The notes under the pieces were generated by a model. The model had not been told where the DNA came from, ran no database searches, and saw only the letters and a program-made list of their open reading frames with translations. A DNA stretch of 64,000 bases from Paraburkholderia nodosa (lineage in GTDB: Bacteria; Pseudomonadota; Gammaproteobacteria; Burkholderiales; Burkholderiaceae): the NCBI RefSeq assembly GCF_001718195.1, contig NZ_MCNV01000004.1, positions 310,001-374,000 of the forward strand, in the 5' to 3' direction. This document shows positions 8,473 to 15,651 of this stretch, one piece after another. The stretch's first letter is position 1. The number at the start of each line of letters is the position of its first letter. Made by a program: the position numbers and the translations under genes.

Positions 8473-9888
8473 ATGAGCCATACGACTCTTGCGGATGAGA
8501 GTGGCAAGCGCGCGGGTGAGACCGTCACCGCGCAACGCAGGCCGTTCGGGACGGAAGACTGGTGGGCGGTTGCAATCGGGCTGTTCGTGATTGCGATCGC
8601 GTATGGGCTGTTTGCTTCGGGCGGCAGTATCAAGAGCCTTGCCGTGGCGCCCGGGCGCTGGAACGACTTTGACGAGCTCGCTCGCAACCTCGCCGCGCAT
8701 GCGGGAGCCTATGTCGCGCTTTTCGTGGGGTTTGCGGCCGTGTTCTCGGTGGCCATTGCGGCGCTCGGCTTGCCGGTCGCGCAATTCATTCGGGGATTCT
8801 TCGTCCTCTTCGTGGTGTCGGCGGCCATCTTCATCGTCGGCGCCTGGGCGCAGGCCGCGCGCTACAACCTTGAGCCGCCGCTCATCGCACTGGCGCTCGG
8901 GCTCATCGTGTCGAATATTTTCACTGTGCCCGCCTGGCTTGCGCCGGCGCTGCGCGTGGAGTTCTACATCAAGGTCGGGATCGTGCTGCTCGGCGCGACG
9001 CTGCCGCTCACGTTGATTGTGTGGGCGGGGCCGGTTGCCGTGGGGCAGGCTACCATCGTTTCGCTCGTCACGTTTTTCGTGATCTATGGCACGGCGCGGG
9101 CGCTAAAGATCGACCAACGCTTCGCCGCAGTGCTCGGCGTGGGCGGTGCGGTGTGCGGCGTTTCGGCCGCGATCGCGATTGCGGGCGCGGTGCGCGCGCG
9201 GCGCGAGCAGGCTTCGGTTGCGATCACGCTGGTCGTGGTGTGGGCGATCGTGATGGTGTTCGCGCTACCGGCGCTTTCGCGTGCGTTCGGCCTGCCGACC
9301 GGTGTGGCTGGGGCGTGGATCGGCACTTCGGAGTTCGCGGACGCGGCGGGCATTGCTGCCGCCCAGGCCTACGGGGACTTTGCGCGACACGCGAGCGGCG
9401 CAGTGGCGGGTGCGCCCGATGCATCGCTGCAAGCATTCGTGTTGATGAAGGTGGTGGGCCGCGACATCTGGATCGGCATCTGGGCCTTCGTGCTGGCGAT
9501 CGTGGCGACCACGCGCTGGGACCGCGAGGCCGGTGACGAAGTGCAGACCACGACGCGCGCCCGCGAAATCTGGACGCGGTTTCCCAAGTTCGTGGTCGGG
9601 TTCGTGATTGCTTCGGCGTTTGTCACGTGGGTCGCTTCGCACTACACGCTGGCCGAATACCGCGGCGCCGTAACGCCAGGCTTCGTCGCGCCGATTGTCG
9701 CGTTGCGCACGTGGGCGTTCACGTTCTGCTTTCTCAGCATCGGCCTCACGACACGCTTCGCCGCGCTTTCGTCAACGGGCATCAGGCCGCTCGTCGCGTT
9801 CACGGTCGGTGTGGCCGTGAATGTGGTGCTCGGGTATCTGCTTTCGGCGCACCTGTTCGCGCCGTACTGGCTTGCGCTCGGAAAATGA
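8473..9888 (+). CDS. YeiH-type putative sulfate exporter family membrane protein
   Basis: A 471-residue polytopic protein of the YeiH/UPF0324 family (PF03601). Recognisable segments are LEPPLIALALGLIVSN, the LRVEFYIKVGIVLLGATLPL helix, GVGGAVCGVSAAIAIAGAV, and the closing FLSIGLTTRF...GVAVNVVLGYLLSAHLF. It is somewhat longer than typical members because of an N-terminal extension with extra helices. ATG at 8473 follows AGGGGA at a good distance; a TTG at 8452 is less likely. The family is annotated as a sulfate exporter, but direct evidence for transport is thin. The next gene overlaps its stop (ATGA at 9885), implying translational coupling. Confidence 0.85.
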   Translation: MSHTTLADESGKRAGETVTAQRRPFGTEDWWAVAIGLFVIAIAYGLFASGGSIKSLAVAPGRWNDFDELARNLAAHAGAYVALFVGFAAVFSVAIAALGLPVAQFIRGFFVLFVVSAAIFIVGAWAQAARYNLEPPLIALALGLIVSNIFTVPAWLAPALRVEFYIKVGIVLLGATLPLTLIVWAGPVAVGQATIVSLVTFFVIYGTARALKIDQRFAAVLGVGGAVCGVSAAIAIAGAVRARREQASVAITLVVVWAIVMVFALPALSRAFGLPTGVAGAWIGTSEFADAAGIAAAQAYGDFARHASGAVAGAPDASLQAFVLMKVVGRDIWIGIWAFVLAIVATTRWDREAGDEVQTTTRAREIWTRFPKFVVGFVIASAFVTWVASHYTLAEYRGAVTPGFVAPIVALRTWAFTFCFLSIGLTTRFAALSSTGIRPLVAFTVGVAVNVVLGYLLSAHLFAPYWLALGK

Positions 9889-10106
9889 ACTTGAATGGCG
9901 CGGCGCAATCCGGGAAGCGCCCACTGTGCGGGCAGTGTGCGCACTGGGCCGAAGACCGCGCGTTGCTGGAGGCACGCATCCCCGGGTTGGCTTCGTTCGG
10001 CTCGGCTTATGGGGCGAGTGTCGGGGAGAGCCGGTTATGTCTGCGGCACGACCGTTTGACTCAACCGGAGGACCGCTGCGCGGCATTTGTTGCGCGCATC
10101 GCGTGA
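9885..10106 (+). CDS. Small four-cysteine protein coupled to the YeiH-type gene
   Basis: A 73-residue reading frame starting inside the stop codon of the preceding membrane protein gene (ATGA overlap). Its cysteines are spaced CGQC near residues 15-18, then a CLRHD and a DRCAAF near the C-terminus. The CxxC-x(n)-C-x(n)-C pattern would suit a zinc- or metal-binding fold. No signal peptide or membrane segment is visible. I do not recognise a named family. The overlap, high GC3 and ordered cysteines argue that it is a real gene. Its position suggests a role connected to the exporter. Confidence 0.7.
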   Translation: MNLNGAAQSGKRPLCGQCAHWAEDRALLEARIPGLASFGSAYGASVGESRLCLRHDRLTQPEDRCAAFVARIA

Positions 10107-10111
10107 GGCAT

Positions 10112-10936
10112 TCAACGAAGCTCGGGATAGCCCCGCTGCGCGGCGGCATTCGCGATTGCTTCGATCTCGGCGTACGTCTCTCCCCTGAGTCGCGCGAATC
10201 CGCGCAGGCGCAACGTGCGTGCGCGCTCGGCGTCGGCTGCATGAGCGGCATCTAGCGCGTCTCGCAGCGCCTGCGTCTGATCCTCGCCGAGCGCACGTGA
10301 GGCGATAAGCGGAAGGCCTGGGGCTGAGGCTGTCATGCCGATGGTTTGCACGCCGTCGAACCGTTCGGGATGCGAATCGTGCAGCAATGCGAACGTGACG
10401 CAGTCGATCGCGCCCACGTCGGCGGCGCCGCTTGCCAGCGCATCTAACGTGGCCGCGTGCGAGCCTGTCCAGAGCACCGAGGCGAAGAAGCGGCCCTCGC
10501 GGGCGAGCGGCGCGACCGCGTGGCGCAACGCGTTCATGCCGCTATGCGAATCCGCGCTGTTGCATGCGGCGCACAAGCCGCGGCACGCTTCGAGCGTTTT
10601 CGCGCCGCGTTCCCACGCCTGGGATGAAACGGCAAGCACGCTTCGATAGCGCGGGCCTTCGCAACCGGGTGCGTCGAATATCGGGGTCGCGATCAGGCGG
10701 ACTTCGTTGGTGAGTCCGAGCACGCGGTACGGAAACCCGCAGGTCTGCGAGAGCAGCAAGTCCTCGCGGCGCCAGTGCGGCATGAGTTCGCCCTCCGGCG
10801 TGTTCTCGATCGTGACGTCGCCTATGTCGAACGAGCGCGCCACGATGCCCAGACTGTCGCTCAACAGCGAGCGCCACGCCGCCGCATGTTGCGGCGTCAC
10901 GTTGTACATCGGCAGGGAGGCGATCCAGCGGGTCAT
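10112..10936 (-). CDS. Cytoplasmic PhnD-like (phosphate/phosphonate-type) binding-fold protein
   Basis: A 274-residue protein of the PF12974 periplasmic-binding fold. The frame shows SLPMYNVTPQHAAAWRSLL at the start, LLLSQTCGFPYR (matching the ligand-loop region of PhnD-like proteins), then CAACNSADSHSGMNALRH and GAADVGAIDCVTFALL. It has no signal peptide, so it should stay in the cytoplasm, unlike transport PhnD. No ABC permease or ATPase is nearby. Such stand-alone proteins are common in Burkholderiaceae and are usually annotated only by fold. It ends 5 bp from the convergent small gene at 9885-10106. Confidence 0.78.
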   Translation of the reverse strand: MTRWIASLPMYNVTPQHAAAWRSLLSDSLGIVARSFDIGDVTIENTPEGELMPHWRREDLLLSQTCGFPYRVLGLTNEVRLIATPIFDAPGCEGPRYRSVLAVSSQAWERGAKTLEACRGLCAACNSADSHSGMNALRHAVAPLAREGRFFASVLWTGSHAATLDALASGAADVGAIDCVTFALLHDSHPERFDGVQTIGMTASAPGLPLIASRALGEDQTQALRDALDAAHAADAERARTLRLRGFARLRGETYAEIEAIANAAAQRGYPELR

Positions 10937-11103
10937 GGGCGCATTCTACGCCGCACGCAGGTGGCGCGTCGCGCAGCGCGGTGAGATAAGCAAATGGCAA
11001 TTCGTTGGTTGGTGAGGCGCCGCGCGTTCGGTATGGTGAGGACCTGCGTTGCTTTGCTCTCCGTATGGAGCGGCACCATCCTTCATCGCGGGAACTGGCG
11101 AAC

Positions 11104-12066
11104 ATGGCCGAATATTTCGACGCAGACCACGCGCGGGAAGTCGCCGCGCTCGCCACCGGGTTCACGGCCCGCACGGAATGGCCCACGTGGCTACTGATTG
11201 CCGTGATCTACGGCGGCTGGTTTGCGGTGCTGGCCTTCGTGCGCTCAGGTCTGCTCACGCTCGTGGCCGCCACGCCATGCCTCATCGTGCTGTGCGCATG
11301 GCACATGTCGCTCCAGCACGAACTGCTGCACGGTCATCCCACCCGGTTCGCATGGCTGAACATGGCGCTGGGCTGGCCGCCGCTCGCCGTCTGGTTTCCC
11401 TATGCGGTCTACCGCGAGAGCCATATGGCGCATCATCGCGACGAAGCGTTGACCGTGCCCGGCATCGACCCCGAAACGAACTACGTGCAGCACGAGCAGT
11501 GGGCCCGCCTGCCGCGCTGGCATCGCGTGCTGTGGCACGCACGCAAGAGTTTCGTGGGCCGGGTGGTGATCGGGCCGCCCATGAGCGTGGCCGCCATGCT
11601 CGCCGGCGCGGCGAAAGCGCTGCGAAGCGGTGACTGGCGAGACGTGCCGATGTGGCTCGCGCACTGCGCGGCCGTCGTGGTGCTGCTCGCGTGGGTGCAG
11701 CGTTACGCGGGCGTGCCGTGGTGGTGGTATCTCGCCGCCGTCACCTGGCCCGCGCTCGGGCTCGCGATGGTCCGCTCGCTGTACGAGCATCGTGCGGTGT
11801 CGCATCCGAAGGCGCGCATCGCCATCAACGAGGCCGGGCTCGTCATGCGCTTTCTGTATCTGAACAACAACTACCATCTCGTGCACCACGATCTGCCGCG
11901 CTTGCCGTGGTTTCAACTGGCGCGCGCCTATCGCATGCGGCGCGACGACTATCGGCACAAATGCGGCGGATTCGTGATCGAAGGCTACGCCGCGCTGCTC
12001 AGGCGTTACGCGTGGCGCGCGACGGATGCCCCCGCGCATCCGTTCGGCGACAACGCCGCGCAGTGA
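11104..12066 (+). CDS. Membrane fatty acid desaturase
   Basis: A 320-residue integral membrane desaturase (PF00487). The three histidine boxes are HELLH near residue 72, HMAHH near 101 and HLVHH near 260, which together hold the di-iron centre. Four to six hydrophobic segments separate them. The frame opens at 11005, but ATG at 11104 (MAEYFDADHAREVAAL) gives a natural N-terminus. Family members insert double bonds into acyl chains or act on related lipids; the short length and second-box form resemble bacterial rhizopine/alkane-type desaturases as much as acyl-CoA ones. It is convergent with the epoxide hydrolase gene, whose stop is only 3 bp away. Confidence 0.87.
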   Translation: MAEYFDADHAREVAALATGFTARTEWPTWLLIAVIYGGWFAVLAFVRSGLLTLVAATPCLIVLCAWHMSLQHELLHGHPTRFAWLNMALGWPPLAVWFPYAVYRESHMAHHRDEALTVPGIDPETNYVQHEQWARLPRWHRVLWHARKSFVGRVVIGPPMSVAAMLAGAAKALRSGDWRDVPMWLAHCAAVVVLLAWVQRYAGVPWWWYLAAVTWPALGLAMVRSLYEHRAVSHPKARIAINEAGLVMRFLYLNNNYHLVHHDLPRLPWFQLARAYRMRRDDYRHKCGGFVIEGYAALLRRYAWRATDAPAHPFGDNAAQ

Positions 12067-12069
12067 CCT

Positions 12070-13242
12070 TCATTCCCGAAACCGTTTAAAGAAGCGGCGA
12101 ATGTCGGCCGCGAGAAGATCGGGCTCTTCCATGGCGGCGAAATGGCCGCCGCGCGGCATGTCGGTCCATTGCGCGACATCGAACACGCGCCCGAGCCACG
12201 ACCGCGGCGGATGATTGATCTCCTTGGGAAAGCGCGCGAAGGCGACGGGCGGCGCCACGCGTTGCCCGGCCGCGAAGCGAAACGGCTGAAGACGGTTCTC
12301 CCAGTACATCTGCATGGATGTGCCGATGCTGCCGGTGAACCAGTACAGTGAAAGATCCGTGAGCAAGCTGTCCTTCGAGAACCGGCGCTCGATGTCACCG
12401 TCGCAGTCGCTCCATGCGCGAAACTTCTCGCCGATCCACGCGGCCAGTCCCGCGGGAGAGTCGTTGAGCGCCGCTGCCGCCGTCTGCGGCTTCGTGCTGT
12501 GCATATGCGCGTAGCCGCCCTCCAGCGCCGCCCAGTCGGTCTTTTCGCGCAGATAGGCCTGTTCCGCCGGGGTGAGCGGGGCTTGCGCGGCGTCGATTGC
12601 CGGTTCGTAGGAGCTGGGCAGGAAGTTCAGGTGGATGCCCTCGACGGCCTGGCTGTGCCGCGCGGCGAGCGCAATGGACACGCCCGCGCCGAGGTCGCCG
12701 CCCTGCGCACCGAAACGCTCGTAGCCGAGACCGCGCATCAGCGCGGCCCACACGTCTGCGATCTGGAACGCGGAGGTGCCGGGCGCTTCCGGCGCGGGTG
12801 AAAAGGCAAAGCCCGGCAGCGACGGGACGACGACGTCGAACGCTTCGGCCGGGTCCGCGCCGAATGCGGCGGGGTCGCAGAGCCGGTCGAGCAGCGCATG
12901 GAATTCGACGAACGACCCCGGCCAGCCGTGCGTGATGACGAGCGGATAGGGCTTCGGGCCCGCGCCGCGCCGATGCACGAAGTGCACGCGCTGGCCACCT
13001 GCGCCACCCGCACCGCCTACTTCGGCCATGAACTGCGGCAACTGGTTCAGCGCGCGTTCGGCGCCGCGCCAGTCGTATTCGTCTGCCCAATACGCGACGA
13101 GCTCGCGCAGCCACGCAGTGTCGGCCCCTTGTTGCCACGCCGGCGAGGGCGTGGCGTTGGCCCAGCGCGTGGCGCGCAAACGCCGGCGCAGGTCGTCGAG
13201 TGCCTCTTCGGGAACGCGAATTTCGAATCGGTCGATATGCAT
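12070..13242 (-). CDS. Epoxide hydrolase, EHN-type alpha/beta hydrolase
   Basis: A 390-residue microsomal-type epoxide hydrolase. The EHN lid domain occupies the first 110 residues (FEIRVPEEALDDLRRRL...W...Y-W). It is followed by the alpha/beta core with the oxyanion motif HGWPGS, the nucleophile segment AQGGDLGAG (Asp), a DSPAGLAAWIGEKF region, a cap tyrosine region (YWFTGS), and the general-base histidine in GGHFAAMEEPDLL. The family opens epoxides to diols in the cytoplasm. It is convergent with the desaturase gene; desaturation and epoxide handling could belong to one lipid theme, but this is only suggestive. Confidence 0.92.
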   Translation of the reverse strand: MHIDRFEIRVPEEALDDLRRRLRATRWANATPSPAWQQGADTAWLRELVAYWADEYDWRGAERALNQLPQFMAEVGGAGGAGGQRVHFVHRRGAGPKPYPLVITHGWPGSFVEFHALLDRLCDPAAFGADPAEAFDVVVPSLPGFAFSPAPEAPGTSAFQIADVWAALMRGLGYERFGAQGGDLGAGVSIALAARHSQAVEGIHLNFLPSSYEPAIDAAQAPLTPAEQAYLREKTDWAALEGGYAHMHSTKPQTAAAALNDSPAGLAAWIGEKFRAWSDCDGDIERRFSKDSLLTDLSLYWFTGSIGTSMQMYWENRLQPFRFAAGQRVAPPVAFARFPKEINHPPRSWLGRVFDVAQWTDMPRGGHFAAMEEPDLLAADIRRFFKRFRE

Positions 13243-13612
13243 GGTGGTTCATCCGTACGCTGGCAGGCCGAGGAACTGACGATTATGAGCGAATTCGCCG
13301 CAGCGCACCGGCCGCCCCCAGGGACCCTTCGAATTCCATCGATCGCTTACCAGATGTTTATCGAGCCATCAATTTAATTTATCGGCATTTGGCCGGCGCG
13401 GCAGGGCGGTGCGCCGCCTCATCCGGGCGAGGCGGCGCGGCGCAAACCCCACGGCGTCCATGGTTGCCGGTATTTTCCGCCGTCGGCTCCCGCACTCGCT
13501 TATTGGCGCCAGCGGTATTATTTGCGCAGTCTAGGTAATAGCCCTGGCTACTAGCGCGGTGGGGCCAATTCGTACCGTAGCGCCACGCTTCGAATCAGCA
13601 GCAGAGGTCCCA
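13243..13612. promoter_or_regulatory. Intergenic control region upstream of the first ligJ-like gene
   Basis: About 370 bp separate the epoxide hydrolase start from the hydratase start. A moderately AT-rich stretch (TTTATCGAGCCATCAATTTAATTTATCGG, about 13358-13386) stands out from GC-rich surroundings. A near-perfect inverted repeat is at 13535-13554 (GTAATAGCC-ct-GGCTACTAG), about 60 bp before the ATG at 13613. No credible coding frame is visible. It probably holds divergent promoters and an operator. Confidence 0.4.
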
Positions 13613-14638
13613 ATGATCATCGACATTCACGGCCACTACACTACGGCGCCCGCAGCGCTGGAGGCGTGGCGCAAACGCCAGATAGCGGGCATCGCCCATC
13701 CGTCCGGGATGCCGAAGGTATCGGAGCTGAAGATCAGCGACGACGAATTGCGCGAATCGATCGAACTCAATCAGCTCAAGCTGATGCGCGAGCGCGGTCT
13801 CGATCTGACGATTTTCAGCCCGCGCGCGAGTTTCATGGCCCATCACATTGGCGACTTCGAGGTGTCGAGCACCTGGGCCGCGATCTGCAATGAGCTGTGC
13901 CACCGCGTGAGCGAGCTTTTTCCGGAGCATTTCGTGCCGGCCGCGATGCTGCCGCAAAGCCCGGGTGTCGATCCCGCCACGTGCGTGCCGGAACTCGTCA
14001 AGTGCGTGGAGCAGTACGGCAATGTAGCGGTCAACCTGAACCCCGATCCCTCGGGCGGCCACTGGACGAGCCCGCCGCTTTCCGATCGCCACTGGTACCC
14101 GATCTACGAGAAGCTCGTCGAATACGACATTCCCGCGATGATCCACGTAAGCACGAGCTGCAACGCGTGCTTCCACACCACGGGCGCGCACTACCTGAAC
14201 GCGGACACGACTGCGTTCGTGCAGTGCCTGACGTCGGACCTGTTCCGCGATTTCCCCACGCTGCGTTTCGTGATTCCGCACGGCGGCGGCGCGGTGCCCT
14301 ATCACTGGGGACGCTTCCGCGGTCTCGCGCAGGAGCTGAAGAAACCGCCGTTCAGCGAGCATCTGCTGAATAACGTGTTCTTCGACACCTGCGTCTATCA
14401 CCAACCCGGCATCGACTTGCTCACGCGCGTGATTCCCGTGGACAACATTCTGTTCGCGAGCGAAATGATCGGTGCGGTGCGCGGCATCGACCCGGAAACG
14501 GGCCACAACTACGACGACACGAAGCGCTATATCGAAGCCGCGCATGTCGATGCCGCGGATCGCTACAAGATTTACGAAGGCAACGCGCGCCGCGTGTATC
14601 CGCGCCTCGACGCGCGGCTCAAGGCAAAGGGGTTGTGA
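13613..14638 (+). CDS. LigJ-like 4-oxalomesaconate hydratase (amidohydrolase superfamily)
   Basis: A 341-residue amidohydrolase_2 protein of the same length as sphingomonad LigJ. The start MIIDIHGHYTTAPAALEAWRK has the metal-binding HxH (residues 6 and 8). Further family blocks are NLNPDPSGGHWTSPPL, IHVSTSCNACFHTTGAHYLNADTTAF, FVIPHGGGAVPYHWGRFRGLA and ASEMIGAVRGIDPETG. LigJ hydrates 4-oxalomesaconate to 4-carboxy-4-hydroxy-2-oxoadipate in the protocatechuate 4,5-cleavage and gallate pathways. An upstream in-frame start at 13559 exists, but 13613 aligns with the family. It precedes a ModA-like gene and a tannase gene, fitting gallate-type catabolism. A second copy is at 26334. Confidence 0.85.
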   Translation: MIIDIHGHYTTAPAALEAWRKRQIAGIAHPSGMPKVSELKISDDELRESIELNQLKLMRERGLDLTIFSPRASFMAHHIGDFEVSSTWAAICNELCHRVSELFPEHFVPAAMLPQSPGVDPATCVPELVKCVEQYGNVAVNLNPDPSGGHWTSPPLSDRHWYPIYEKLVEYDIPAMIHVSTSCNACFHTTGAHYLNADTTAFVQCLTSDLFRDFPTLRFVIPHGGGAVPYHWGRFRGLAQELKKPPFSEHLLNNVFFDTCVYHQPGIDLLTRVIPVDNILFASEMIGAVRGIDPETGHNYDDTKRYIEAAHVDAADRYKIYEGNARRVYPRLDARLKAKGL

Positions 14639-14726
14639 GCGCGCGCGTAGCGGCTCGCAGTCCATGCGACACCAGCGAAGCGCAAGACAAGGCGGCCTCG
14701 CTCACTCTGGACTGAAACGGAAGTCA

Positions 14727-15455
14727 ATGACAAAGGACGATGTGAAAAGCAACGCCGCACTGGCGGGGGTTGGGTCGATGGCGACGCGTCTCCTGCTCGC
14801 GGACCTCGCCGAGCAATACGAGCGTGAAACGGGGCAGCGGCTGACCGTTGCGGCGATAGGCGGCGTGGAAGCCGCGCGCCGCGTGCAGGCCGGCGCGGCA
14901 TTCGATTTCGCCGTGCTGGCCTCGGCGGCGATCGACCGCCTGGCGGCGGGCGGGCACCTCGTCGGTGCGCGCATGGACGTCGTGCGCTCCGGCATGGCGG
15001 CGGCCGTCGCCGCCGGCGCGGCGCACCCGGATATCGGCACCGAGGACGCACTGCGCGAGACGATGCTGCGCGCGGCGCGCATCGGCTATTCGACGGGGCC
15101 TAGCGGCGACCATCTGTTGCGGCTGGTCGAGCGCTGGGGCGTGGCCGAAACGCTCAGGCCGCGCCTCGTGATGGCGCGGCCGGGCGTGCCGGTGGCGAGC
15201 CTGATCGCGGCCGGTGAGGTCGAGATCGGCTTTCAGCAATTGAGCGAGCTAAAGGATGTGCCGGGCGTGGAAGTGATCGGGCCGCTCCCGGCCGGGGCGC
15301 AACTCGTCACGGTCTTTTCCGCGGCGATCTGTGCGGTGTCGCAGCAGCGGCAGGCGGCAGCGGATTTCCTCGCGTTCCTCGGTTCGGCGCGCGCCGAGGC
15401 GACCAAGCGGGCGTTCGGCATGGAGCCGGCCGGCAGCGCGGCGTACGGGCCGTAG
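14727..15455 (+). CDS. ModA-like substrate-binding-fold protein without signal peptide
   Basis: A 242-residue protein of the type II periplasmic-binding fold resembling molybdate-binding ModA. Blocks include LADLAEQYERETG, a GGVEAARRVQAGAAFDFAVLASAAIDRL segment, ARIGYSTGPSGDHLLRLVERWG and VEIGFQQLSELKDVPGVEVIGPLP. Canonical ModA carries a signal peptide; here the N-terminus MTKDDVKSNAALAGVGSMA is not one, so the protein should be cytosolic. No modBC genes follow. It sits 88 bp after the LigJ-like gene and the same strand continues into the tannase. It may bind a pathway acid as a sensor or carry another role; this is inferred. Confidence 0.75.
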   Translation: MTKDDVKSNAALAGVGSMATRLLLADLAEQYERETGQRLTVAAIGGVEAARRVQAGAAFDFAVLASAAIDRLAAGGHLVGARMDVVRSGMAAAVAAGAAHPDIGTEDALRETMLRAARIGYSTGPSGDHLLRLVERWGVAETLRPRLVMARPGVPVASLIAAGEVEIGFQQLSELKDVPGVEVIGPLPAGAQLVTVFSAAICAVSQQRQAAADFLAFLGSARAEATKRAFGMEPAGSAAYGP

Positions 15456-15651
15456 CAGGGCACGAGCAAGACGGCAATAAGGGAAATAGAAGGGGCAATA
15501 TAGAAGGGGCAATAACGCGATTGGATTGGACATTTCATGTCGCATGGTCTACGTATCCAAAGTAATTAGGCTTACTAATCAGAAAAAACAGAATCGGAGG
15601 CGTGAAAGTGAATCAGAAAAAAAACAGGACGTACGACACCAGGAGGCAAGC

